Positions 25,924 to 35,181 of a stretch of DNA of 64,000 nucleotides are shown here, in pieces. The position numbers were made by a program, and so were the translations under genes. This stretch comes from Planctomycetota bacterium (GTDB lineage Bacteria; Planctomycetota; Phycisphaerae; UBA1845; UTPLA1): the NCBI GenBank assembly GCA_016712275.1, contig JADJRI010000004.1, positions 208,274 through 272,273 on the forward strand, read 5' to 3'. Under the pieces are notes generated by a model. It saw only the letters and a list, made by a program, of their open reading frames with translations. It was not told the DNA's origin and searched no databases. The stretch's first letter is position 1. The number at the start of each line of letters is the position of its first letter.

Positions 25924-27282
25924 ATGGTCCAAACATGCGGAGCGGTCGAAATGCTGAACATGCGACAACAATCTGAAAATGCCGGCCCGGACGTGAGTCC
26001 GAAAAGGTGGATGGGCGCCTGTCGCCGGTTCATGGGTGTTATTGCACTGGCAAGCATAGCCATCGTCTGCTCGTCTGCGGTGGCCGGCACTGTACGCGTA
26101 TGGCCCACCGGCCATGTGGCGGGCGAATTCGTCTCGCTGGGTGAAATTGCGGAACTAAAGGGCTTCGACGCCGACACGGCCTCGAAGCTCGCGGATGTTG
26201 TTGTGTATGGATCGCCGCGCGTCGGCACTGAAATGCTGCTGCGTGTCGAGGACGTGCGGGCGGCATTGGCCGAATCGGGGGCGAATCTGGCCGACATCAG
26301 TCTTTTGGGTTCGTCGCGATGTCGTGTCACAAGACTGGCACCACCGAAGTCGGCACGAGCCACGGTCGACCCCAAATCGGCGGACTCGACTCGCAAAGCC
26401 AGAAAATACCAACCGCGCCTGCCCGCGCACAAGCCGGTGGGGCCCAGAGGTATGGAAGCCACTCAAGGCGCGAAGGCCGATTCCGACGATCGCTGGCGAA
26501 AGACGGACGAAGGTCAGACGTTGGAGTCGATTCTGCGCCGCCACATCGCCGCCGGTTTTTCACACGATGAAGGCCGCGTTGAAATTCGATTCAGCCCGAC
26601 ATCCCGCAAGGCGCTGTCAACAAAGGTCAATGAAGACGATCGAATTCGAATTCGGGCTCGCGATGAACGTCGCACTGGCTTGATCAGCTTCGAAATAGAA
26701 TTGAATAATCCAAGTACGCCGATCACCATTGGCACGGCCGATTGCCGCCCCGTGAATTCCCAGGCGATTCAGCTCTCGAATCCCCCCGCGATGGCGCCGG
26801 ATGTGGAGGAGACGAGTCGTTCAAAAGAGATTCTCGTCTCGGCGGAAGTGGTGCTGGTCAAGGATGTCGTTGTCGCACGACGGCCCATCAATCAAGGCCA
26901 GGTGATCAGCGGCCGCGATCTGATGCTTGAAGAACGCCGGTTCGACAACCTCAAGGATATCGGCATCGAAGACATGGCCGCCGCGGTGGGGCTGCAGAGC
27001 AAGCGGTTTATCCGCCAGGGCGAAATGCTGGATGCCAAATCCATGGCATCAAGGCCGCTCGTTCGTCGCGGCGAGCTCGTGAAAGTCATCATAGGCGGCG
27101 GTGGCGTTGAAATCGAGACCACCGGGCAGGCCCAATCGGGCGGCGCGCTCGGCGATGTCATTGCAGTGCGACGCGATGGGTCGCGGCGAAAGCAGGACCT
27201 GATCGATGTCACAATCGTCGGACCCGGCCTTGTGACTTATGCCGCGCCGCGGCGAATCGCCAGCGCGGGCGACACGGAGTGA
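25924..27282 (+). CDS. flgA: Flagellar P-ring assembly chaperone FlgA (long form, SAF domain)
   Basis: FlgA helps FlgI polymerise into the P ring in the periplasm. The product (452 residues) has a signal-like helix (MGVIALASIAIVCSSAVAG) around residues 37-55. A first domain follows (VWPTGHVAGEFVSLGEIAELKGFDADTASKLADVVVYGSPRVGTE), then a long middle section and a C-terminal SAF domain from about residue 305 (VVLVKDVVVARRPINQGQVISGRDLMLEERRF ... GLQSKRFIRQGEMLDAKSMASRPLVRRGELVKVII). E. coli FlgA is about 219 residues, so this version is twice as long, with an extra N-terminal SAF-like region. AAGGAG at 25897 is too far upstream of 25924 to fix the start. Confidence 0.88.
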   Translation: MVQTCGAVEMLNMRQQSENAGPDVSPKRWMGACRRFMGVIALASIAIVCSSAVAGTVRVWPTGHVAGEFVSLGEIAELKGFDADTASKLADVVVYGSPRVGTEMLLRVEDVRAALAESGANLADISLLGSSRCRVTRLAPPKSARATVDPKSADSTRKARKYQPRLPAHKPVGPRGMEATQGAKADSDDRWRKTDEGQTLESILRRHIAAGFSHDEGRVEIRFSPTSRKALSTKVNEDDRIRIRARDERRTGLISFEIELNNPSTPITIGTADCRPVNSQAIQLSNPPAMAPDVEETSRSKEILVSAEVVLVKDVVVARRPINQGQVISGRDLMLEERRFDNLKDIGIEDMAAAVGLQSKRFIRQGEMLDAKSMASRPLVRRGELVKVIIGGGGVEIETTGQAQSGGALGDVIAVRRDGSRRKQDLIDVTIVGPGLVTYAAPRRIASAGDTE

Positions 27283-27287
27283 AACCG

Positions 27288-28082
27288 ATGAAGCGAATGA
27301 TCTGGACAACCGCGCTGCTTTCAATTGTGCCCGTGGGCATGGCCTTCGGCCAAAGCTCGTCGCTTTATCAGGCGGCGCGGATGCGAGTGTTGCAGCCAAT
27401 GACCGGTAATTCCACCGCCGGCGGCGCGACCAGCCAGCCGGCCAATACGAACAATGTTTCCGCTGCAACCAACGGCGCGCTGCGCGTTTCGGCGGGTTCG
27501 GCTGCCGTACCGTCGGCACCGCGAAATCTGGCGCTGCTCAACAGTTCGCTCACGGCCGTTTCGCCTCCGGAACCCACGATGGTGAAAGTGAATGATTTGA
27601 TCGGCGTCATCATTCGCCATCGCTACCGGGCGCAAACGGATTCCCGCTTGCAGCAGAAAAACGAATGGGACGTTCAGTCCAAGCTCGATGCGTGGTTTCG
27701 GATTCACGATCGAAAATGGCAGCAGCAGAATTTCGGCGGGGGCAAACCTGAAGTGAACTTCCAGCATGAGAATGAAATGAAGAACCAGGGCCGCACGAAC
27801 CGTCAGGACGTGGTTGAGACGCGCGTGATGGCCAAGGTGATCGACGTAAAGCCAAACGGCAATCTCATCATTATTGGCGGATCGACCATCGGCACCAGCG
27901 AGGACAAGCAGATCATGATGCTCAGCGGGGAAATCAACAGCAAGGACGTGCTGCCCGATCGCACCATCACCAGCGACAAAATCTACGACCTGAACGTGGA
28001 TATTAAGAACGAGGGCGCTGTGTCAGATGCCGTCAAACGCGGCTGGCTCAAGGAAGTGCTCGATGGTGTCAAGGCGTTTTGA
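27288..28082 (+). CDS. flgH: Flagellar L-ring protein FlgH, apparently without lipobox
   Basis: FlgH forms the outer-membrane L ring. The 264-residue product has a signal peptide (MIWTTALLSIVPVGMAFGQ), SSLYQAARMR, the conserved VKVNDLIGVIIRHRYRAQTDSRLQQKN, and a C-terminal block NGNLIIIGGSTIGTSEDKQIMMLSGEINSKDVLPDRTITSDKIYDLNVDIKNEGAVSDAVKRGWLKEVLDGV. FlgH proteins are usually lipoproteins with an early Cys, but no Cys occurs near this signal peptide. The ATG at 27288 has GGAG 9 bp upstream, and a GTG at 27279 overlaps the flgA stop as GTGA. An Asn/Ala/Ser-rich linker follows the signal peptide. Confidence 0.93.
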   Translation: MKRMIWTTALLSIVPVGMAFGQSSSLYQAARMRVLQPMTGNSTAGGATSQPANTNNVSAATNGALRVSAGSAAVPSAPRNLALLNSSLTAVSPPEPTMVKVNDLIGVIIRHRYRAQTDSRLQQKNEWDVQSKLDAWFRIHDRKWQQQNFGGGKPEVNFQHENEMKNQGRTNRQDVVETRVMAKVIDVKPNGNLIIIGGSTIGTSEDKQIMMLSGEINSKDVLPDRTITSDKIYDLNVDIKNEGAVSDAVKRGWLKEVLDGVKAF

Positions 28083-28097
28083 ATAGGTCATTAGCTG

Positions 28098-28226
28098 AAG
28101 CAGAGAAGTGTCGAAGCACTGAGAATTGAAGGATCGATACCCAAGAGGTGATTTGTCGGACTTGATTAATAATTGTTGATTCTCAGAAACCCCGTTTGGC
28201 CCCGCTCCAACGGAGCAGGGCGAATG
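28098..28226. repeat. Intergenic inverted repeat and AGGAGY-type hairpin upstream of flgI
   Basis: The flgH-flgI gap holds two elements. One starts AGTGTCGAAGCACTGAGAAT and ends GTTGATTCTCAG (arms CTGAGAAT / ATTCTCAG) and resembles the 2469-2574 element. Next to it, CCCGTTTGGCCCCGCTCC (from 28191), AAC, then GGAGCAGGGCGAA forms a hairpin. The second belongs to the same family as 36921-36953 and 41421-41477. Confidence 0.6.
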
Positions 28227-28261
28227 AGAAGTACGCAAGGAATGCGAGAGATATTCAGTAA

Positions 28262-29356
28262 GTGAACAATAACGCCCGAACAATCCGACGCATCGCATTC
28301 GCAGCAATGGCATATTGCGCCATGAGTGCGGCATCGTTCGATGCCTTCGCGACATCCATCAGCGATGTTTCCCATCTCAAGGGCCGTCGATCCAATACGC
28401 TCATGGGCTATGGTCTTGTGGTCGGCCTCTCCGGCACCGGCGATGGCGGCAAGTACGCGGCGTCGATCCGGCAGTTGCAGGCCATGCTCAATCGGTTCGA
28501 AATTCCCGTCACTCAGGCCGAACTGACCGACACAAAAAACGTCGCCATCGTCTGGGTCGAGGTCAAACTTCCCGAAAACGGCGTGCGCGAAGGCGATTCC
28601 GTGGACGTGCAAGTAAGTGCCGTCGGCGCGGCCAAGAGCCTTCAGAACGGCCGGTTGATTCCGACCCCTCTGCAAGGCCCGGGGCTCGATCGCATTTTTG
28701 CGTTTGCCCAGGGCGCCGTTCGCGTGCTCGATCCCAAGCTCAAGAGTACCGGCGTCATCACGAATGGTGCGGTTCTCGAAGAAGATGTCATTCACTCGTA
28801 CATCAACGACAGTTGGGAATTCACCCTTGTGCTCGAGGATGTTCACGCGAGCCACGCCTTGGCGGCCGCCATTGCCCAGGCCATCAACGAGGATCAATCG
28901 GAAGTCGGCCAGCTTCGCCAATTTGCCCGGGCCATCGGCCCTAAGAATGTCGTCATCGACATTCCCATCGAATACCGCCCCAACCCCGCGGAATTCATCG
29001 GACGTGTCGAAGGGCTGGAACTGCTCATGCCCACCAGCGAAGGTCGAATCGTCATCAATCGCCGCACCGACACCATTATTGTCGGTGAAGGGGTCGAAAT
29101 GGGACCGGCCGCCATCGTGCATGGCGGAATGACCATTCGAATGACCATGCCGGAGCCGAAACCGACCGAGCAGAATCCGAAGATCACGGACAATTACGCG
29201 GCGCCGCTCGACACCACGAATCAGGGCGGCCCGAAACTGCAGGACCTGGTCAACAAGTTGAATCAATTGAATGTTCCGGCGAAGGACATCATCGAAATCG
29301 TCGAGAATCTGTACAAAACCGGAAAGATCCGCGGCAAGCTGGTCTATCAGGAGTGA
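28262..29356 (+). CDS. flgI: Flagellar P-ring protein FlgI
   Basis: The 364-residue product has a signal peptide (IAFAAMAYCAMSAASFDAFA), then SISDVSHLKGRRSNTLMGYGLVVGLSGTGDGG, TDTKNVAIVWVEVKLPENGVREGDSVDVQVSAVGAAKSLQNGRLIPTPL and the C-terminal LVNKLNQLNVPAKDIIEIVENLYKTGKIRGKLVYQE. These are diagnostic FlgI blocks. It forms the periplasmic P ring around the rod. The start is a GTG. Its presence with FlgH indicates a diderm cell envelope with peptidoglycan-associated flagellar rings. Confidence 0.97.
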   Translation: MNNNARTIRRIAFAAMAYCAMSAASFDAFATSISDVSHLKGRRSNTLMGYGLVVGLSGTGDGGKYAASIRQLQAMLNRFEIPVTQAELTDTKNVAIVWVEVKLPENGVREGDSVDVQVSAVGAAKSLQNGRLIPTPLQGPGLDRIFAFAQGAVRVLDPKLKSTGVITNGAVLEEDVIHSYINDSWEFTLVLEDVHASHALAAAIAQAINEDQSEVGQLRQFARAIGPKNVVIDIPIEYRPNPAEFIGRVEGLELLMPTSEGRIVINRRTDTIIVGEGVEMGPAAIVHGGMTIRMTMPEPKPTEQNPKITDNYAAPLDTTNQGGPKLQDLVNKLNQLNVPAKDIIEIVENLYKTGKIRGKLVYQE

Positions 29357-29360
29357 CATT

Positions 29361-29774
29361 GTGACGACGCTAAACACAATTTCGAGCCTGACCATGCCTG
29401 TGCCGGTCCCGCCGTCGGTCGGTCCGAAGGCGCCGCAATTGAATGCGAAGTCTGTCGAAGATCCGAAGCTCCGCGAAAAAGTCGGCGAATTTGTCGGCAA
29501 CGTCTTTTACGGCACTCTGCTGAAGCAGATGCAGGATTCGAAACTGAAGGGCAAATATTTCCACGGCGGTCGAGGCGAGGACGTTTTCAAGGGTCAGCTC
29601 AATATGGAACTCGCAAAGCGAATGGGTCAATCCAAAGCCGATCCAATCGCCAACAGCATGTATGACGCGTTTGTGCGGTCCGCCGAAGGAAGTCGGGCGA
29701 ACAAGGAGAGGCCGGCGGTCACGGAACTCAAACTGCTGAACGAGGCTCGACCATTTGCCTCAACGAAGGACTGA
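29361..29774 (+). CDS. flgJ: Flagellar rod-binding protein, FlgJ N-terminal type (no peptidoglycan hydrolase domain)
   Basis: The 137-residue product starts with a GTG at 29361 that has AGGAG 7 bp upstream. It carries the rod-binding domain: KLREKVGEFVGNVFYGTLLKQMQDSKLKGKYFHGGRGEDVFKGQLNMELAKRMG. E. coli FlgJ continues into a muramidase domain, which is absent here; rod-binding-only FlgJ is known in many bacteria, which then use a separate hydrolase to open the cell wall. It is 4 bp after flgI and 7 bp before flgN. Confidence 0.9.
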   Translation: MTTLNTISSLTMPVPVPPSVGPKAPQLNAKSVEDPKLREKVGEFVGNVFYGTLLKQMQDSKLKGKYFHGGRGEDVFKGQLNMELAKRMGQSKADPIANSMYDAFVRSAEGSRANKERPAVTELKLLNEARPFASTKD

Positions 29775-29781
29775 ATCGCTC

Positions 29782-30307
29782 ATGAGCCATATGCAGAACA
29801 TTCAAATCATGGCGAAGGATCTCGAAGGAATGCTGGGACGACTTGGAGCCCTGCAGAACCGGCTATTGGATGAAATCGAAGCCAAGCTGGCGGCCATGCG
29901 ACGGTCGGACGCTGCTGCCATGACGGCGGCATCGCATGCCGAGGGTGAAATTGTCGCAAAAATCGCCGCGTTAGACGAAAAGCGAAACTGGCACGTCATC
30001 GAAATGTGCAAGGCGCTCGGCATACAGATTCCGCCCCGTGCGCAGAGCATTTCACTGCGGAGCATCTGCAAAGCTCGACGGACACATCGCATCGCGCCTT
30101 TCGGCGGCCGGCGCGGCGTTGCGGGAAACCATGCTGAAGGTGGCGGAGGCCAATCGCGTGGTCGATCTGGTGTGCCGTGAAATGATGGCCCACTTCAAGA
30201 CGCTCTTCAGCGCCATGACGCGCGATGAGGAAGCGCCGAAAACGTATTCGCACCGCGGGGCGATTGAATCGCGCGGTCAGGTCACGGTTCTCGATGCGGT
30301 AGGTTAA
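29782..30307 (+). CDS. flgN: FlgN-like flagellar secretion chaperone, interrupted by one frameshift
   Basis: FlgN binds FlgK and FlgL before export. The N-terminal frame gives a helical segment MAKDLEGMLGRLGALQNRLLDEIEAKLAAMRRSDAAAMTAASHAEGEIVAKIAALDEKR and CKALGIQIPPRAQ. From about 30060 the frame changes and continues AKLDGHIASRLSAAGAALRETMLKVAEANRVVDLVCREMMAHFKTLFSAM to a stop at 30307. Together about 174 residues of long helices, with the Q-I-P-P hinge often seen in FlgN. It lies directly before flgK and flgL, its usual clients. Confidence 0.8.
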
Positions 30308-30310
30308 GCC

Positions 30311-32038
30311 ATGGGATTGACATCATCATTGGGAATCGGCCAGTCGGCGCTCGCTGCCTATCAGGCGGCCCTGCAGGTGGCAGGCCAGAACATTGCCAAC
30401 GTCGGCACGCCCGGCTACACGCGAAATTCCGCGCAGCTTGCCGCCCTCGCCGGCCAGACATTTCGTGCCGGCCAGATCGGCAACGGCGTACGCGTGTTGT
30501 CGATCAACCGCGCAATCAGCGAATCGCTCCAGACGCGGCTGCGTACGGCCACCTCTGATAGATCCTCCGCCGGCGCGGAACGCAGCACGCTCTCGCGCTT
30601 GGAGGGCATTCTCGATCCGCTTGGAGATGCGAACCTCGGTTCGCTGCTATCGGAATTCTTCAGCTCGATCAGCGATTTGCAGGCCAACCCCGATAGTGCG
30701 GCCACACGCGGCATCGTCGTAAACACGGCAAATCGGCTCGCCCAGCGCATTCAGTCCATCCGCACTGATCTGCTGAACCAACGGCTGGATGTGAACAAAG
30801 ACATTCAAACCGCTGTCGATACAGCCGACAGAATTGCGACTCAGATCGCGGATTTGAATACGCAAATCACAATTTCAGAGGCCGGCGGCACCGGCCCGGC
30901 TTCTGCACTGCGCGATCAACGCGATCAGTTGCTCGGCCAGTTATCGGATTACTTCAACATCACCACCCGCGAGCAACCCGGCGGCGCGGTCAATGTTTAC
31001 ATTGGCAACGAATCGCTGGTTCAGTATGGTCAGTCATTCGGCTTGAGATCGGAGGTCGTCTCCGACCAGACCACCGGTCTGCCGACAGTCAGAGTTCTCC
31101 TAAAGCTCAACAACGGCGTGATCTCGACATCGAGCGGAATGGTCGAAGGCCTGATCACATCGCGCGACACACACAACCAACTGCAATTCGATCGACTGAA
31201 TCAACTGGCCGGAGCGTTGATTGGCGAATTCAACAAGATTCACTCCGGCGGCCAGGGCCTCGCCGCCTTTACGACTATCACCGGAACAAATGGCGTCACC
31301 GATTCGACGCTCCCGTTGAACACGGCCAACAATGGACTGACCTACCTTGCCCAAAGCGGCTCGTTCTTCATCAATGTTCGCGACAGAAACACCGGCGAAG
31401 TCATTTCGACGCGGCAGATTAACATCGATCTCGACGGCATCGGAGCGGATACTACACTCGACTCGCTGGCGGCCGACATCAATGCGAACTTGCCCAACGT
31501 AACCGCCACGGTGCTCGCCAGCGGTAAATTGCAACTGTCGTCGGCCGATGGCTATAGCTTCACGTTTCTGGACGATTCATCCGGCGCGCTGGCCTCGCTG
31601 GGCCTAAATACCTTTTTCACCGGAACCGGCGCTTTGGACATCGGTGTAAATTCGCTCATTTCGGGAAATGTGAATTATCTTGCCGCCGGGCGTCCCACGG
31701 ACAACCCCGCGTTCTTTACCGGCGATAATTCGAATGCCATCAAGTTGGCGGCATTGCAGGATCTGTCGATCGCGAGTCTTGGCGGCGTGTCGCTCAACGA
31801 GTTCTATACGTCGTCCATGGCCCAGCTTGCGGTAAGTTCCTCGGCCGCAGCCGGTGCCGAAACAGCCTCGAGTGTCATTTTCGATTCATTAACCGCACAA
31901 CGTGAGAGCATCTCCGGCGTCAACCTCGATGAGGAGGCGGTGAATTTGATTCAGTACCAGCGTGCCTACGAAGGCGCGGCGAAATACATGCAAATCGTGG
32001 ACGAGATGCTTCAAACCCTGCTCGGATTATTGAGGTGA
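30311..32038 (+). CDS. flgK: Flagellar hook-filament junction protein FlgK
   Basis: The 575-residue product has the N-terminal motif AYQAALQVAGQNIANVGTPGYTRN, central ISDLQANPDSAATRGIVVNTANRLAQRI and RDQRDQLLGQLSDYFNITTREQPGGAVNVYIG, and a C-terminal helix NLDEEAVNLIQYQRAYEGAAKYMQIVDEMLQTLLGLLR. These identify FlgK (HAP1). Length is close to E. coli FlgK (547). It starts 3 bp after flgN and is followed by flgL. Confidence 0.96.
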   Translation: MGLTSSLGIGQSALAAYQAALQVAGQNIANVGTPGYTRNSAQLAALAGQTFRAGQIGNGVRVLSINRAISESLQTRLRTATSDRSSAGAERSTLSRLEGILDPLGDANLGSLLSEFFSSISDLQANPDSAATRGIVVNTANRLAQRIQSIRTDLLNQRLDVNKDIQTAVDTADRIATQIADLNTQITISEAGGTGPASALRDQRDQLLGQLSDYFNITTREQPGGAVNVYIGNESLVQYGQSFGLRSEVVSDQTTGLPTVRVLLKLNNGVISTSSGMVEGLITSRDTHNQLQFDRLNQLAGALIGEFNKIHSGGQGLAAFTTITGTNGVTDSTLPLNTANNGLTYLAQSGSFFINVRDRNTGEVISTRQINIDLDGIGADTTLDSLAADINANLPNVTATVLASGKLQLSSADGYSFTFLDDSSGALASLGLNTFFTGTGALDIGVNSLISGNVNYLAAGRPTDNPAFFTGDNSNAIKLAALQDLSIASLGGVSLNEFYTSSMAQLAVSSSAAAGAETASSVIFDSLTAQRESISGVNLDEEAVNLIQYQRAYEGAAKYMQIVDEMLQTLLGLLR

Positions 32039-32081
32039 TACATACGAAGCAATCGGCTTCGAGTTGGGAATTGAGTTTAAG

Positions 32082-34025
32082 ATGATATCTTCTGCAGGAT
32101 CATTAACGCGCGTTTCGACCAGCTTGCGAACCTTCACGCTCCTTTCGCAGCTTCAGAACAATACGCTGCGCATGTTCCAGGATGAGCAGCGCCTCGGCTC
32201 GGGTCGACGGCTCCTCTCGGTCGGCGACGATCCGATTGCCGCGGAGAAAATCTCGCGCATGATGAAGTCGCTCGAAGGACAGGATCAAATCCTGACAAAC
32301 CTCAAATCCGGCGACAGTTTTCTCGCGGCGGCTGATTCCGCCATCAGCGAAATGGCGGACTTGCTGAATGACGCGGCGCGAATCGCCAGTGAACAAGCGG
32401 GAAGCCTGCAAAGCGCCGAAGAGCGCGCCGCCCAGGCCAACATCGTCGATGGCATTATTGCCCAGTTGCAGAACATCGGAAATCGCCGATTCCAAAGCCA
32501 GTATCTATTCGGCGGGCGCAGTGTCGACCGAACACCCATCACCGATGCATCGGGCCGTGCCACGCTGGTGGCCGATCAGGGCAGCCGCTCCACGGTCGTC
32601 GATTACAATTCAATCCTCCCGTTTAATCTCACCACCAGCGAGCTCTTCGGCACGCGCGAGCGAGTTGTCGGCGGCTACGTGAATTTCGACGTGCAGCTCG
32701 CGGGCTCAGGTCGCGTCAGCGATCTCCAGGGCGCCACCAACACCGGCGTCAATCTCGGCACGATTGAAGTCACCGAGACCGGTCCGAACATTACCTTCCA
32801 GGTCGACTTTACGGGCGCGGAAACTATCGACGATCTGATTGCCCGCTTCAATCAGGCGGCGTCCAACGCCGGCAGCGCCCTTACGATTGCAATCAATCCC
32901 GTCGATGGAACCGCACTCCAAATCACGCCGCCCGGCGGCAGCGGCATCACCATCGCGGATGTCGGCGGTGGAACGACGGCGGCCGATCTGGGCATCAAGA
33001 AAACAGTGGGTGCGGGTCTGACGCTGGATGGCGATAATGTAAATCGCCGTCTGACGCTCACAACCAATTTGAGCGACCTCGGCGCCGGCGGCATCTCGCT
33101 GCCGAGCGGCATCTCCATCACAAATGGAAATATCACCCGCACGGTCAGCTTCAGCGGCGCCTCGACGGTTCAGGATGTTCTCAGTCGCCTGAACAACTCG
33201 GGCGCGCACATTCGGGCCCGCATCAACGACGCGGGAGATGGTTTCGAGATCGAAAACCTTGCCGCAGGCACCGTTCTGGTCATCGGCGAGAACGGCGGGC
33301 TGGACGCCGATACGCTCGGCATTCGAACGCTCAACGGAAACACTTCGCTCTCGCAGCTCAACGGCGGCAGGGGCATTCACCCGGTCGACGGCAACGATCT
33401 GAAGATCACAAATGCCAACGGTGTGACATTCGAAGTCGATCTGAGCGGACTCTACACCGTTCAGGATGTGATCGATGCCATAAATGCGGCATCCACCGCG
33501 GCAGGCGCCGGCATCCTTGCCGAGGTCTCCCCGAACGGAGCCGGTTTGCGCCTGACGGGGCCGGCCGGTCCCAATCCGATCACCGTCGAGAGCCCGAATC
33601 CGCCGTTGTCACCGGTGGCGCAGGAACTCGGACTAACCGGAACAGGCACCGCGACATCACTGGATGGGGCTAACGTCGGCGGATTTACGCAGCCGGGCAT
33701 TTTCAGCGCGCTCTACCGATTGCGCGATGGCCTTCTGGCGGATGATTCATCGGAAATCACGATCGCAGGTGGCCAGATCAATGAGACCCAAAGGCGCGTG
33801 GCAAACGTAGCGGGCCAGGTCGGCGCTCGGTCGCGCGACATGCAATCCCGCGTGACGCAATTGGAGGATGCAGTCGCGGCGACGAACGCGCTCCTCTCGG
33901 AAATTCGAGATGTCGATTTCATCGAGGCGGTCACGCGATTTCAACAGGCACAGACCTCGCTTCAGGCGAGCATGCAAGTGGGTGCACAAACTTTGAATCT
34001 GTCGCTGCTGGACTTCCTGCGATAA
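32082..34025 (+). CDS. flgL: Flagellar hook-filament junction protein FlgL, enlarged by flagellin IN repeats
   Basis: The 647-residue product has the FlgL N-terminus TFTLLSQLQNNTLRMFQDEQRLGSGRRLLSVGDDPIAAEKISRM and the C-terminus QINETQRRVANVAGQVGARSRDMQSRVTQLEDAVAATNALLSEIRDVDFIEAVTRFQQAQTSLQASMQVGAQTLNLSLLDFL. Typical FlgL is about 300 residues. The extra 300 residues (about 220-560) contain at least three flagellin hook IN-like repeats (TIDDLIARFNQA..., TVQDVLSRLNNSG..., TVQDVIDAINAAS...), each followed by a beta segment. The ATG at 32082 is preferred over a TTG at 32064. Confidence 0.94.
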   Translation: MISSAGSLTRVSTSLRTFTLLSQLQNNTLRMFQDEQRLGSGRRLLSVGDDPIAAEKISRMMKSLEGQDQILTNLKSGDSFLAAADSAISEMADLLNDAARIASEQAGSLQSAEERAAQANIVDGIIAQLQNIGNRRFQSQYLFGGRSVDRTPITDASGRATLVADQGSRSTVVDYNSILPFNLTTSELFGTRERVVGGYVNFDVQLAGSGRVSDLQGATNTGVNLGTIEVTETGPNITFQVDFTGAETIDDLIARFNQAASNAGSALTIAINPVDGTALQITPPGGSGITIADVGGGTTAADLGIKKTVGAGLTLDGDNVNRRLTLTTNLSDLGAGGISLPSGISITNGNITRTVSFSGASTVQDVLSRLNNSGAHIRARINDAGDGFEIENLAAGTVLVIGENGGLDADTLGIRTLNGNTSLSQLNGGRGIHPVDGNDLKITNANGVTFEVDLSGLYTVQDVIDAINAASTAAGAGILAEVSPNGAGLRLTGPAGPNPITVESPNPPLSPVAQELGLTGTGTATSLDGANVGGFTQPGIFSALYRLRDGLLADDSSEITIAGGQINETQRRVANVAGQVGARSRDMQSRVTQLEDAVAATNALLSEIRDVDFIEAVTRFQQAQTSLQASMQVGAQTLNLSLLDFLR

Positions 34026-34167
34026 ATGGACTTTTCGCGGGCAGCGACGGTTTTGTTTTCACGGTCGTTCGAATTTTGGTGCTTGCGGCGAGTGACGCAG
34101 CCAACCAAATGCAAAATCGAACGACCTCCAACACGGGTCGCAGGAATGCGGCCGGGAGTACGGTGAT

Positions 34168-34631
34168 ATGATGATCCAGACTTCAAGGTTCGGAGGAATC
34201 GAAGTAGACGACCAGCGCTTTCTGAATTTTCCGAAGGGCCTGCTAGGCTTTCCCGATGATCGCGAATACGCACTCATCCAGACCGGCGAAGACAGCGCAT
34301 TCTACTGGATGCAGGCTGTCCATCGGCCGGAACTGGCGTTCGTGGTCTGCGACCCGCGCTGTTTGTCCCCGACTATCGCATCGCGATTAAGAGCGAAGAC
34401 CTCGCTCAGATCGGCCTTGCCGAGACCGGCGGATCGCAGGTCTTCGTCATCGTGAACAAGGTCGAGGAGATGTTGACCGGCAACTTGCAGGGCCCCCTGG
34501 TGATCAATGTCGCCACCCGCGTCGGCAAGCAATTGGTTCTTTCGGACAAGAAGTACTCGACACGGCATCCGCTCATGCGTCTCCCGGGTCAACAGTCGCA
34601 GCAGCAGCGCGTGGTCAGCAAGACGGCCTGA
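34168..34631 (+). CDS. fliW: Flagellar assembly factor FliW, interrupted by one frameshift
   Basis: FliW binds flagellin and CsrA and so links flagellin secretion to flagellin translation. The N-terminal frame gives [47 protein letters not shown]. One base is missing near 34358-34361. The next frame then gives [75 protein letters not shown] and ends at TGA 34629-34631, about 154 residues. The [16 protein letters not shown] block is diagnostic. It precedes csrA and a flagellin gene, the classical FliW-CsrA-Hag module. Confidence 0.93.
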
Positions 34632-34651
34632 CGCACCGTGTGACCCGGCCT

Positions 34652-34735
34652 ATGTGGCGCCGGCGTCCCGCCGGTGTCAAGACCGGTGGCGGCCGAAACG
34701 ACAACAGCTCCCCACTGCGCCGCACGGATGTGGCG
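34652..34735. repeat. Palindromic TGTGGC repeat between fliW and csrA
   Basis: TGTGGCGCCGGCGTCCCGCC followed by GGTGTCAAGACCGGTGGCGG contains nested stems (GCCGGCG / CGCCGG, CACCGGC-like). The 5' part has the same TGTGGC-C-GGCGTCCCGCC-GTG scaffold as the minus strand of 10210-10263. It ends near a second TGTGGCGCAG at 34729. Confidence 0.6.
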
Positions 34736-34863
34736 CAGTAACCCGCGAACTGGAGTTCCTTTCGCGGTTGTCATTAGATGAGGTAAATGACAAATGTCAG
34801 GACGACACTCGCAGCTTCGCACGGACGCAACAAGGTCTCGGCGTGGCATTGGAGGATCCAACC

Positions 34864-35142
34864 ATGTTGGTGCTATCGCGTCAGCGCGATGAAACAATCA
34901 TGATCGGCGACGACGTGGAGATTACCGTCGTCGATATCCGCGGCGACAAGGTTCGCCTCGGCATCACGGCCCCGAACCACATTCCCGTGCATCGCAAGGA
35001 AGTATATGAGGCGATCAAACGGGAGAATCGGGCGGCGGCGAATATCAAACCGGAAGATTTGCCGGAAGGCTCGCCCCCGCGCGGTCCGCAGGGCGGGCAG
35101 CAGGGCAGAAAACCGAAGCAGGACGACAACAAAGGCGGATGA
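34864..35142 (+). CDS. csrA: Carbon storage regulator CsrA with C-terminal extension
   Basis: CsrA is a dimeric RNA-binding translational regulator. The 92-residue product has the full core [55 protein letters not shown], including the N-terminal strand and the conserved R at about position 44. A Pro/Gly/Gln/Lys-rich tail of about 35 residues ([29 protein letters not shown]) follows; E. coli CsrA is 61 residues. GGAGG lies about 9 bp upstream of the ATG at 34864. Neighbours fliW and fliC suggest that its main target is the flagellin mRNA. Confidence 0.96.
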   Translation: MLVLSRQRDETIMIGDDVEITVVDIRGDKVRLGITAPNHIPVHRKEVYEAIKRENRAAANIKPEDLPEGSPPRGPQGGQQGRKPKQDDNKGG

Positions 35143-35181
35143 GTTTTTGGATTTCACGCGGCTGCACCATTGGCCGCGAAC

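Noticed and set aside
28166..29500. A 444-codon open frame on the minus strand opposite flgI
   Set aside because: FlgI on the plus strand is unmistakable; the antisense frame is rich in Asp/Gly/Arg without any family motif and is a by-product of GC-rich codon use.
32706..33380. Minus-strand frame opposite flgL
   Set aside because: Shadow of the IN-repeat part of FlgL with no start signal or family motif.
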